Part shown: positions 1 to 6,985 of the stretch, piece after piece | Layout: each line of letters begins with the position of its first letter | How positions within the stretch are numbered: the first letter of the stretch is position 1 | Position numbers and translations under genes: made by a program | From: DASSBG01 sp035699085 | Lineage (GTDB): Bacteria > Pseudomonadota > Gammaproteobacteria > Xanthomonadales > Rhodanobacteraceae | Assembly: GCA_035699085.1 (NCBI GenBank) | Contig: DASSBG010000013.1 | Span: 1-11,335 of the forward strand | Direction: 5' to 3' | Length of the DNA: 11,335 nucleotides | The notes under the pieces: model-generated | Databases searched by the model: none | What the model saw: only the letters and a program-made list of their open reading frames with translations | What the model was told of the DNA's origin: nothing

Positions 1-218
1 TCGGGGTAGGGCTTGCTGGCGACCTCGGCGATCCCGACGATACCGGGCTCGTCACAGTTGGAATGGTAGAAGAACAGCTGGTCGCCGACCTGCATGCCAT
101 CGCGAATGAAATTGCGGGCCTGGTAGTTGCGGACGCCATCCCAGGCCTCGGCGGTGACCCCCGCCAGATCCTCGATGGAGAAGGTGCCGGGCTCCGATTT
201 CACCAGCCAGTGGTTCAT
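1..218 (-). CDS. EVE domain-containing protein (partial, N-terminal part)
   Basis: Only the first 72 residues lie in the window; the gene continues past base 1. The start MNHWLVKSEPGTFSIEDL, then WDGVRNYQARNF (about residues 27-38) and FFYHSNCDEPGIVGIAEV (about 49-66), is the characteristic EVE-domain N-terminus. This is the family of bacterial relatives of human THYN1, a PUA-like fold thought to bind modified nucleobases in DNA or RNA; the exact substrate of these housekeeping members is not settled. The ATG shares bases with the TGA stop of ygfA (ATGA overlap). There is no strong Shine-Dalgarno in front of it, so it is probably translated by coupling to ygfA on the same transcript. No frameshift or odd composition is visible in the part seen. 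Family assignment is confident; molecular function is not. Confidence 0.93.
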   Translation of the reverse strand, partial: MNHWLVKSEPGTFSIEDLAGVTAEAWDGVRNYQARNFIRDGMQVGDQLFFYHSNCDEPGIVGIAEVASKPYP

Positions 219-841
219 GGATTCACGCTAGCAACAGCACACTGAATCAGGGCCTGCTCGGTGGCCACGTAATCAAGCGGCACGTCCCACGGCCGCGGCT
301 CCAGCGCCGGCTGCTCCTGCAGCGCGTAACCGACACCGACCAGCAGTGGCCGCGTCGGCCGTGGCGCGTCGAGCAGGAAGGCGAAACTGCCGTCGTAGAA
401 GCCGCCGCCGGCCCCGACCCGCACGCCGCGCCGATCGAAAGCCAGCAGCGGCACCAGCACCAGGTCCAGTTGGTCGGGTCGCAGCAACAACCGCGCCGGC
501 GCAGCGGGCTCCGGAATGCCGAAGCGATTGGGCGTGACGGGATCGCCGGGGCGCCAGCGGGCGAAGCGCAGTTCCCGCGGACCATGCAACAGCGGCAGGT
601 AAAATGCCTGCTTGCGCGCGGCCAGCGGCGCGATCGCGAGGTTCAGCGGCATCTCGCCGGCACAGGCCCAGTAACCGCCAATGCGCCGCGCACGGCTCCA
701 GGCCGGCAACTCGTCCAGTGACCGGCGCAGGCCCTGCGCGGCGGCCATGCGCTCGGTCGGCGCCAGCTGCTGGCGCGCTGTGCGCATGCGTGCACGCAGA
801 GCGGCCAGTTCGGAATGCGTTGGGGGATTGGCGCCGTGCAT
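215..841 (-). CDS. ygfA: 5-formyltetrahydrofolate cyclo-ligase
   Basis: Predicted cytoplasmic enzyme of 208 residues that uses ATP to convert 5-formyl-THF to 5,10-methenyl-THF, recovering folate from a dead-end form. Support: an N-terminal basic helix (ALRARMRTARQQL, about residues 14-26), the central GGYWACAGEMPLN segment, the LDLVLVPLLAFDRRG strand, and the glycine-rich ATP/phosphate loop GVRVGAGGGFYDGSF (about 143-157). The last replaces the usual GxRLGxGGGYYDR, with G in place of the final R. Length is close to the family norm. I chose the ATG at 841; an in-frame TTG at 868 would add nine residues, and neither has a good Shine-Dalgarno. The gene begins about 60 nt after the 3' end of the 6S RNA, the same ssrS-ygfA order known in E. 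coli, where the two are co-transcribed. Its stop overlaps the next start by 4 nt. Confidence 0.92.
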   Translation of the reverse strand: MHGANPPTHSELAALRARMRTARQQLAPTERMAAAQGLRRSLDELPAWSRARRIGGYWACAGEMPLNLAIAPLAARKQAFYLPLLHGPRELRFARWRPGDPVTPNRFGIPEPAAPARLLLRPDQLDLVLVPLLAFDRRGVRVGAGGGFYDGSFAFLLDAPRPTRPLLVGVGYALQEQPALEPRPWDVPLDYVATEQALIQCAVASVNP

Positions 842-902
842 CAGGCCGGCAGTGTAGAGCAGCGACAATGGCGCCGGCCAACCGGCAGGCGGCGGCAGCG
901 AG

Positions 903-1088
903 GTTCTCCATGGTGCCGGTGCGTGCCAGACGACCTTGATCCGGAGGATCAGGTGGGAGGGCCGGTCTGGCCTTCAGGCTTTCCGCTCATGGCGGGCTTG
1001 CTCACCAGCCAGGACGCGAGCCGCCCCTGGGTCGCATGTTAGGAACAAGGCAAACGTTGAAAGCACGCTGCCGCACACCACAGAGAAC
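903..1088 (-). ncRNA. ssrS: 6S RNA
   Basis: About 186 nt between zapA and ygfA, the conserved 6S location in gammaproteobacteria. On the minus strand the 5' end GTTCTCTGTGGTG pairs with the 3' end CACCATGGAGAAC: six base pairs, a two-base internal mismatch, then five more, forming the closing stem. The 5' half carries GGTGAGCAAGCCCGCC followed by GGAAAGCCTGAAGG, matching the E. coli GGTGAGCATGCTCGG...GAGAAGCCTTAAA region. The 3' half has a short hairpin (TGATCC, loop TCC, GGATCA; plus coordinates 937-951) in the place of the E. coli TTGAACC-AAG-GGTTCAA hairpin. 6S RNA mimics an open promoter and sequesters sigma-70 RNA polymerase in stationary phase. Ends are set from the closing stem and may be off by a few bases. 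Confidence 0.93.
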
Positions 1089-1094
1089 GGTTGC

Positions 1095-1100
1095 AGTCTA
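1095..1100 (-). promoter_or_regulatory. -10 hexamer of the 6S RNA promoter
   Basis: TAGACT on the minus strand ends six bases before the first base of the 6S closing stem, the right spacing for a transcription start near 1088. It matches TATAAT at four of six positions. At a 17-base spacing the -35 position reads TTCTCG, a weak match, so only the -10 is claimed. Confidence 0.5.
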
Positions 1101-1152
1101 GCCGCGTTCGGCGGCGGCGAGAAGGGCGGATTGCACAGTCCGCGGACCCGCC

Positions 1153-1461
1153 TCAGGCGCCGCTCAGCGTCGCTTCCAGTTTGCGCCGCAACTGCTCGAT
1201 GCTGCCGCCGATCACCTGCTCCTGCAGCTCGCACTTCTTCTCCAGCGACAGGAACTCGTGGGTCACGCTCAGCGCCACCAGCACCGCCAGGCGGTCGAAG
1301 CCCGGGTTGGCGACCTTGCCACGCAGCTCGCGCATGCGGGAATCCAGCAGTGCGGCGGCGGCAATCAGGCCGGGCCGCTCCTCGTCGGAGCAGGCGACCA
1401 GAAACTCGCGGTCGAGCAGCCGGATATTGACCGGCTCGCTGCTTGCGGCGGTGCTGCTCAC
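1153..1461 (-). CDS. zapA: Cell division protein ZapA
   Basis: 102 residues (E. coli ZapA has 109). ZapA binds FtsZ and bundles its protofilaments at the division site. The N-terminal globular part contains SEPVNIRLLDREFLVACSDEERPGL (residues 8-32), the typical ZapA opening in which a short strand pair is followed by C-x-x-E-E. The C-terminal half is a long amphipathic helix (about 60-98, RLAVLVALSVTHEFLSLEKKCE) that forms the coiled-coil tetramer. The start is GTG at 1461; its first bases overlap the TGA stop of the upstream coiled-coil gene (GTGA). A GGAG Shine-Dalgarno (1470-1473) stands eight bases ahead. Other in-frame upstream codons would add residues unlike the family. It lies directly upstream of the 6S RNA gene, as in many gammaproteobacteria. 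Confidence 0.95.
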   Translation of the reverse strand: MSSTAASSEPVNIRLLDREFLVACSDEERPGLIAAAALLDSRMRELRGKVANPGFDRLAVLVALSVTHEFLSLEKKCELQEQVIGGSIEQLRRKLEATLSGA

Positions 1462-1685
1462 CCGGCATTCTCCAGCGATTTGAGCCGCTGGATCATGGTT
1501 TCCACGCGCGATCGCGCCTGTTCGCTGCGGGCCAGAAGACCGGCGCGCTCGCCGGCCAGTTGCTCCTGGCTGACACGCAGGCTGCGGTTCTCCTCGCACA
1601 GGCGGTCGTACTTTTTCAGCAACTGCTGCAGCGCTTCACCCAGCGCATCGAGCTGCGACTGAATCGACTCGTTCGGTGTGCCCAT
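1458..1685 (-). CDS. Small coiled-coil protein, TIGR02449 family
   Basis: 75 residues, highly charged, with heptad-like spacing through most of its length (LDALGEALQQLLKKYDRLCEENRSL, then LLARSEQARSRVETMIQRLKSLE). A start like this, ending in RVETMIQRLKSLE, is characteristic of the TIGR02449 proteins encoded directly before zapA in xanthomonads and pseudomonads. The family resembles ZapB in size and coiled-coil nature, so a division-associated role is reasonable but only inferred from location and shape. No signal peptide or membrane segment is seen. The stop overlaps the zapA GTG start by 4 nt, indicating translational coupling. The ATG at 1685 is eight bases past the stop of the large sensor gene and has no evident Shine-Dalgarno; see the -10 element at 1693-1698. 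Confidence 0.85.
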   Translation of the reverse strand: MGTPNESIQSQLDALGEALQQLLKKYDRLCEENRSLRVSQEQLAGERAGLLARSEQARSRVETMIQRLKSLENAG

Positions 1686-1692
1686 GGTTGCC

Positions 1693-1698
1693 ACTATA
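1693..1698 (-). promoter_or_regulatory. -10 hexamer for the coiled-coil protein/zapA operon
   Basis: TATAGT on the minus strand (five of six matches to TATAAT) ends seven bases before the ATG of the coiled-coil gene. Transcription from it would start at or almost at the ATG, giving a leaderless or nearly leaderless message, consistent with the missing ribosome binding site. The TAG stop of the sensor gene (1694-1696) lies inside the hexamer. No convincing -35 was found. A second -10-like TATGCT occurs at 1717-1722. Confidence 0.45.
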
Positions 1699-4600
1699 GC
1701 CCGGAAGTCTCGTCTAGCATACTGCACGGAACCCCATCGTCGGCCTGCGCCAGGCGGTTGGCGTGGCTGGCCTGGTGCTGGTGCAGGAAGGCCAGGCAGG
1801 CGTCGGCCGGCAGCGGCACCGACAGCAGGTTGCCCTGGATTTCGTCGCAGTCCTTTTCGCGCAGGTAGTCGAGCTGCTCCTGGGTCTCGACGCCCTCGGC
1901 AATGACGTTGATTCCGAGGGTGTGGGCCATGTTGATGATCGAGGTGGTGATCGCCTCGTCGTCGGCGTCGCGGGTCAGGTCCTGGATGAAGGCCTTGTCG
2001 ATCTTCAGGGTGTCGATCGGCAGACGCTTCAGGTAGGCCAGCGACGAGTAGCCGGTGCCGAAGTCGTCCACCGCCAGGCGCACGCCGATCGAGCGCATCT
2101 TGCCCAGCGTCACCAGCGAGGCCTCGGCGTCCGCCATCACCAGGCTCTCGGTCAGCTCCAGCTCCAGGCTGGAGGCGGCCAGGCCGTTGCTGTCCAGCAC
2201 CGAGCGCAGGTGGTCGAGCAGGCTGCGGCCAAGCAGCTGCGCAGAGGAGATGTTGACCGCCACCGACACCTCGAGCATGCCGTTGCGCTGCCACTGTGCC
2301 AGCGTGGCGCAGGCGCGGCCGAGCACGAACTCGCCGATCTCGACGATCAGTCCGGCCTCCTCGGCCAGCGGGATGAACACCGCCGGCGGGATCGAGCCGA
2401 GGCTGGGGCTGGTCCAGCGCAGCAACGCCTCGACACCGGTGATGCGGCCGCTGTCGAGCTCCAGCTTGGGCTGGTAGGCGAGCCGCAGCTCGTTGTTTTC
2501 CAGCGCCCGGCGCAGCGCCGTCAGCAAGGTGGCGTGGTAGCGCGCGTTGGCATCCATCGCCTTGGTGTAGACGGCCCAGGTGTTGCGGCCGCATTCCTTG
2601 GCCTGGTACATCGCGGTGTCGGCGAACTTCAGCAGGTCCACCGCGCTCTGGCTGTGGTCGGGGTACAGCGCCATGCCGATGGAGGGCGAGATCGACACCT
2701 CCTGCGAGCCGTCGAGTTGCAACGGCACCGTGAAGGCCTCGATGATCAGGTGCGCGACCATGTCGGCCTCGGCCGCGTCACGCAGGTCGGCCAGCACCAC
2801 GGCGAACTCGTCGCCGCCGAAGCGCGCCACGGTGTCGCCGTCGCGCACGCTGGCGCGCAACCGCGCACCGGCCGCCTTCAGCATGCGGTCGCCGGCGGCG
2901 TGGCCCATGGAGTCGTTGACCTGCTTGAAGCGGTCGAGGTCGATGAACAGCACCGCGATCTTGTTGTCGTCGCGCCGCGCCTGGGCGATGGCCTCGCCAA
3001 GCCGCTCGCTGAGCAGGGTGCGGTTGGGCAAGCCGGTGAGCGCGTCGTAGCTGGCCAGGTAGCGCAACTCGCGCTCGCTGCGCTTGCGCTCGGTGATGTC
3101 GGTGAGCACGCTGACGAAATGGCTGCGCTGGCCGTCGGCGTCCCAGACCTCGTTGAGTTCCATTCGGCAGAGGATTTCGACGCCGTCGCTGCGCCGCTGC
3201 CACAGTTCGCCGCTCCAGTGGCCCGAATCGCGCACGCTCTGGCGGATCTGCCGATAGGCCTGGCTGGAGTGCTGGCCGCAGTCGAGCAGGCTGGCATCGC
3301 GGCCGATGACTTCGCTCTCGCGGTAGCCGGTCATGCGGGTGAAGGCCGGGTTGACCGAGACGAAGCGGAAGTCGAGGTCGGTGACGGTGACCGCCTCGGT
3401 CATCGAGCGGATCACGGCGCTGGCGATGCGGCGGTCGCTTTCGGCGATGCGCTTGGCGGTGATGTCATGGGCGGTGCCGCAAATGCGCAGCGGCGTGCCG
3501 TCGGCGTCACGCTCGGCGATCTTGCCGCGCGAGTGCACCCAGATCCAGTCGCCCGATGCGGTACGGATACGGTGTTCGGACTCGAACAGCTCGGTGCGCC
3601 CGGCAAGGTAATCCTCCGCCACCTTCTGCACGCGCGGCAGGTCGTCGGGGTGCAGCGAGGCGCGGCGCCAGTCGCTGATGCTCATGCTGGCGTCGGACGC
3701 GCCGCCGACAAGCTGATCGGCGCCGATCCGGTGCAGCGTGTCGTCGCGCATGTCCCAGTCCCAGAACTGCCCGCCGGAGCCGAACAGCGCCATGCGCAGC
3801 CGGGTGTCGCGCTGCTGCAATTCCTCGCGGTGCAGGCGCATGGTGCGCAGCCGCCGCAGCGTCAGCAGAACCAGCATGGCGAGGACCAGCAAGCCGGCCG
3901 CGGCGGCGCCGAGCTTGACCGGCGGCGCGGCCCACCACGGTGGCAGGATCCTGAAATCGAAGCGCGCCGGCACCGGGTTGAAGCGACCGTCGTGGTTGCT
4001 GCCGCGAACCTCGAAACGGTAATGCCCGGCGCCGAGGTTGGCGTAGCTGGCGCTGTGGTCTTCGCCGGCATCCACCCAGTGATGATCGACGCCAATCAGC
4101 CGGTACTGGAAGCGGTTCTCCTGCGGCACTGCATAGTCGAGCGCGGCAAAATGGAAGCGCACCGACGACTGGGTTGCCTGCGGCATCGCCGGCAGCGCCA
4201 GGGCGGGTTGTTCCCTGCCGGCACCGAACTGCACGCCGGTGATCGCCACGGGCGGCTGAAAGTCGCTTGCCGCCAGGCTGCCGGGGTGCACGCTGTTGAT
4301 GCCCAGCGTGCCGCCAAACCACAAGGTGCCGTCGGCGTCCTTGACGCAGGTGCCGGCATTGAACTCCAGGCCTTGCAGCCCGTCGCGCAGGGTGAACGAG
4401 CGATTGGCGCCGCCAGCGGGGTCGATGCGCGCGATGCCGAGGTTGGTCGATACCCACAGGCGGCCTTGGGCATCGCCCTCGACGCAGTACACGGTCTGGT
4501 CGGGCAAGCCGTCGGCGCGCAGGAAGCGGCGGAAGTGCGCGCCCTGCTGGTCGACCGACAGCAGCTGGTTGAGGCCGGCGGTGGTCCCGACCCAGAGGCT

Positions 4601-6253
4601 GCCGTCGGTGGCCGGGTACAGCGACAGCACGCGTGTGCCGGCCAGCGAATCGTGCCGCCCCGGCTGCTCGGCGAAGCTGCGCAGGCGCTGGGTCACGGGA
4701 TCGAGCAGGCTGAGCCCGCCAAGCGTGCCGACCCAGAGCCGATGGCTGGCGTCGCGCGCCAGCGCAAACACGGCTCCATCGGCGAGGCCATCGGCGGTGG
4801 TGTAGCGGTGGATGACGCCGACGCCGGCGCGGTAGTGCAGCAGGTCGCCGGCGCTGGTACCGAACCAGACGCTGCCGTCGCTGTCGCTGTAGATGCTGCG
4901 CACCCTGGAGCCGGATTCGCCGAGCTCGATCGGGCGCGCCCGTTGCGTCGCCGGGTCGTAGTAGAGGGCGCCGTGGTTGCTGCCCAGCCACAAGGCGCCG
5001 GCGGCCGCGGGCGCGATGGCGTAGACGATCAGCGACTGCTCGGGCTCCAGCTCCAGCGCCTTGCGCAGCGGCCCGCTGTCGTCGCCGAATGTCTCGCTGG
5101 CCGGATCGTAGTGGCGCAGGCCGGCGCCATCGCTGCCGATCCACAGCCGCTGGTCGCTGTCGCGGAACAGTGCCCGCACATCGTTGGCGGCGACCGGGTC
5201 GGCTGCTGCCTTCGAATCGCGCAGCAGCTGGAACGGCGAGCCTTCCGGCTGCACGTGGAACAGGCTGCCGTGGGTGCCGACCCAGAGCAGTCCCGAGCGG
5301 TCGACCAGCAGGTGCGTGATGTCGGAGCGGCTCAGCGCGTGCGGCAGGTCGCCGCCGGCCCGGATGAGGCGCACGCTCTTGCCGTCGGTGCCGAGCCGCA
5401 GCAGCCCCACGCCACGCAGCGCCAGCCACAGCCGGCCATCGTGGTCCAGTGCCAGCTCGCCGGGGCGGCCTTGCGGCAGCTCCTCGGCCGACCAGAGTGA
5501 CCGGCGCTTGCCGGTGCGCAGATCGACCTGCTGCACGCCGGCGGCATCGCTGACGAACAGCTGGTTGTGCGGCCCGCACAGCACGCCTGTCAGCGGCGTC
5601 GCCGGGCCGAGCAACCGGCTGGCGGGCGGTATGCCCAGCGCCAGCAGGCCGTGGCGGCTGGCGGCGAAGATGGATCCGTCCGGGCATTGTGCGAAAGCGA
5701 CGATGTGCGGTTGCGGCGCCGCCGCGCCCGCCTCGGCGGCGGCATGGATTGTCTGCGCCTGCGTATACGGCGGTGCCAGCACCGTGACGCCGCCCTGCTG
5801 GCCGATCCAGAGCCGGCCCTGGGCGTCGGTGAACAGTTCGTCGACCCCTTGCTGCGGCAGCGCGATGCGCGCGGCGACCTTGTCGTGCAGCGGGTCGAAG
5901 CGCAGCAGCGCGCCGTTGCGCAGGCCGATCCAGAGCTTCCCGTCCGGCGCGTCGGCCATGGCGGTGACCAGCGAATCAGGCAGGCTGTCCTCGCGCGCCG
6001 GGTCGTGCTCGAAGGCGGTCAGCGTGTAGCCGTCGTAACGATGCAGCGCGCCTTCGGTGCCGATCCAGATGAAGCCGCGGCGATCCTGGAACAGCACATG
6101 CACGGTGTCCTGCGCCAGTCCCTGGGCGCTGCCGATACTGGCGAAGAAGTAGCTGCGCGGGGCCGCTGCGGCGGGCAGCGCATGGATCAGGCACGCCAAC
6201 GCCGCCGCCAGCAGCAGCCGCAGCCATCCCAACCTTCGCGAAGTTCCTGTCAT
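1694..6253 (-). CDS. Membrane sensor with double propeller, Y_Y_Y, two PAS, GGDEF and EAL domains
   Basis: 1519 residues, predicted to make and/or degrade c-di-GMP in response to a periplasmic signal. Order: signal peptide (1-31); 14 Reg_prop-type repeats with LWIG-like cores near residues 61, 107, 148, 196, 233, 275, 322, 370, 421, 462, 506, 553, 599 and 644, enough for two seven-bladed propellers; Y_Y_Y domain (about 705-768); transmembrane helix (about 779-798); PAS (about 818-936); PAS (about 940-1060); GGDEF (about 1065-1230); EAL (about 1245-1495). GGDEF at 1146-1150 is intact, with an RxxD inhibitory site (RDGD, 1137-1140) five residues before it. EAL residues E1275, N1334, E1366, D1396/D1397, K1417, E1453 and Q1473 are all present. 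The motif after Q1473 reads QGNLLSVPLP instead of the usual QGYxFSRPLP. The ATG at 6253 was chosen for the signal peptide directly after it and an AGGG Shine-Dalgarno; the open frame upstream lacks family features. Confidence 0.93.
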   Translation of the reverse strand: MTGTSRRLGWLRLLLAAALACLIHALPAAAAPRSYFFASIGSAQGLAQDTVHVLFQDRRGFIWIGTEGALHRYDGYTLTAFEHDPAREDSLPDSLVTAMADAPDGKLWIGLRNGALLRFDPLHDKVAARIALPQQGVDELFTDAQGRLWIGQQGGVTVLAPPYTQAQTIHAAAEAGAAAPQPHIVAFAQCPDGSIFAASRHGLLALGIPPASRLLGPATPLTGVLCGPHNQLFVSDAAGVQQVDLRTGKRRSLWSAEELPQGRPGELALDHDGRLWLALRGVGLLRLGTDGKSVRLIRAGGDLPHALSRSDITHLLVDRSGLLWVGTHGSLFHVQPEGSPFQLLRDSKAAADPVAANDVRALFRDSDQRLWIGSDGAGLRHYDPASETFGDDSGPLRKALELEPEQSLIVYAIAPAAAGALWLGSNHGALYYDPATQRARPIELGESGSRVRSIYSDSDGSVWFGTSAGDLLHYRAGVGVIHRYTTADGLADGAVFALARDASHRLWVGTLGGLSLLDPVTQRLRSFAEQPGRHDSLAGTRVLSLYPATDGSLWVGTTAGLNQLLSVDQQGAHFRRFLRADGLPDQTVYCVEGDAQGRLWVSTNLGIARIDPAGGANRSFTLRDGLQGLEFNAGTCVKDADGTLWFGGTLGINSVHPGSLAASDFQPPVAITGVQFGAGREQPALALPAMPQATQSSVRFHFAALDYAVPQENRFQYRLIGVDHHWVDAGEDHSASYANLGAGHYRFEVRGSNHDGRFNPVPARFDFRILPPWWAAPPVKLGAAAAGLLVLAMLVLLTLRRLRTMRLHREELQQRDTRLRMALFGSGGQFWDWDMRDDTLHRIGADQLVGGASDASMSISDWRRASLHPDDLPRVQKVAEDYLAGRTELFESEHRIRTASGDWIWVHSRGKIAERDADGTPLRICGTAHDITAKRIAESDRRIASAVIRSMTEAVTVTDLDFRFVSVNPAFTRMTGYRESEVIGRDASLLDCGQHSSQAYRQIRQSVRDSGHWSGELWQRRSDGVEILCRMELNEVWDADGQRSHFVSVLTDITERKRSERELRYLASYDALTGLPNRTLLSERLGEAIAQARRDDNKIAVLFIDLDRFKQVNDSMGHAAGDRMLKAAGARLRASVRDGDTVARFGGDEFAVVLADLRDAAEADMVAHLIIEAFTVPLQLDGSQEVSISPSIGMALYPDHSQSAVDLLKFADTAMYQAKECGRNTWAVYTKAMDANARYHATLLTALRRALENNELRLAYQPKLELDSGRITGVEALLRWTSPSLGSIPPAVFIPLAEEAGLIVEIGEFVLGRACATLAQWQRNGMLEVSVAVNISSAQLLGRSLLDHLRSVLDSNGLAASSLELELTESLVMADAEASLVTLGKMRSIGVRLAVDDFGTGYSSLAYLKRLPIDTLKIDKAFIQDLTRDADDEAITTSIINMAHTLGINVIAEGVETQEQLDYLREKDCDEIQGNLLSVPLPADACLAFLHQHQASHANRLAQADDGVPCSMLDETSGL

Positions 6254-6352
6254 CTGCCCTGGCTTGTCCCGCCGACGCGGCCGTGGTGCCGGTCGCGCGC
6301 CCCTGAAGCAACCGGCGTCATCCCTGCGGATGCGCGTTGGCCCACTGCTGCC

Positions 6353-6358
6353 TATACT
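6353..6358 (+). promoter_or_regulatory. -10 hexamer for the UPF0149-pepP operon
   Basis: TATACT (five of six matches to TATAAT), about 72 bases before the chosen UPF0149 start. The same hexamer precedes cydA in this window. No clear -35 is visible at 16-18 bases. In the 177-base divergent gap (6254-6430) this is the only promoter-like element I can support. The sensor gene on the other strand has no convincing promoter here. Confidence 0.45.
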
Positions 6359-6430
6359 GACGCCTGCCCGCGGGCCGCGCAATGGCGTGGTATGCAGTTT
6401 TCCGCCGGGCCCCGCAGCGGATCGGATGCC

Positions 6431-6985
6431 ATGCACGCGACCACCAGCCGCATCGACCACGCCCGCCTCGCCGCCGCGCTGGAGCATATGCGCGTCGGTG
6501 CCACGGCCAGCGACGTCCACGCCAGCCTGGTCGGCTTTCTTTGCGCCGGCGGCGAGCCGGGCGAACCCTGGCTGGCCTCGCTGCAGCTGCAGGCCGAGAC
6601 GACCACCGCGGACGACCGCGCCGTGCTGGCCGAACTGCTGGGCCAGACCCGCATCATGCTGGATGCGGCCGCCGTCGAGCCGCTGCTGCCGGCCGCCGAC
6701 GTGGCGCTGGGGCAACGGGTGCAGGCGCTCGTCGACTGGTGCCGCGGCTTCCTCGGCGGCCTTGGCCTGGCCGGTGCCGATCCGGCCGGCATGCCGGAGG
6801 TTGCCGCCGACGTGGTCGCCGACTTCGCCCGCATTGCGGCCGGCAACCTGGCGCTGGCGGGTGAGGATGAGGGCACCGACGAGGCGGCGCTGGCCGACCT
6901 CTGCGAGTTCGCCGGCGACGGCGTCGCCCTGCTGCGTACCCACCTGAACGCGCCGCTGCAGCTCGACCGGCGGCACGGTGCATGA
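6431..6985 (+). CDS. ygfB: UPF0149 family protein (YgfB-like)
   Basis: 184 residues (E. coli YgfB has 192), predicted all-helical and cytoplasmic. Family marks: SDVHASLVGFLCAGGEP (about residues 27-43, compare AEMHGLLSGMLCGG in E. coli), WCRGFLGGLGLAG in the middle (about 102-114, compare WCNGFLYGLG), and the acidic C-terminal EGTDEAALADLCEFAGDGVALL. Its biochemical role is poorly known. In Pseudomonas aeruginosa YgfB is reported to counteract the regulator AlpA and so affect beta-lactam resistance; whether that applies here is unknown. The ATG at 6431 was chosen because homology-like sequence starts there; an in-frame ATG at 6391 would add 13-14 residues. The stop overlaps the pepP start (ATGA), so the pair is coupled, as is usual for ygfB-pepP. 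Confidence 0.9.
   Translation: MHATTSRIDHARLAAALEHMRVGATASDVHASLVGFLCAGGEPGEPWLASLQLQAETTTADDRAVLAELLGQTRIMLDAAAVEPLLPAADVALGQRVQALVDWCRGFLGGLGLAGADPAGMPEVAADVVADFARIAAGNLALAGEDEGTDEAALADLCEFAGDGVALLRTHLNAPLQLDRRHGA

Noticed and set aside
273..911. Minus-strand frame overlapping ygfA and starting inside the 6S RNA
   Set aside because: No family features; the translation is an alanine/arginine-rich shadow of ygfA, whose own frame carries the ATP-binding loop.
1763..5500. A 1245-codon open frame on the plus strand, antisense to the sensor gene
   Set aside because: It has no recognisable domain and a biased composition (rich in A, V, G, Q, R, H). It mirrors the codon positions of the sensor gene, which has clear domains. 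Long antisense frames are expected in GC-rich DNA.
6254..6976. N-terminal extension of the sensor's open frame to 6976
   Set aside because: It would overlap the whole UPF0149 gene, shows no domain, and would place the clear signal peptide internally. The ATG at 6253 has a ribosome binding site and starts directly at the signal peptide.
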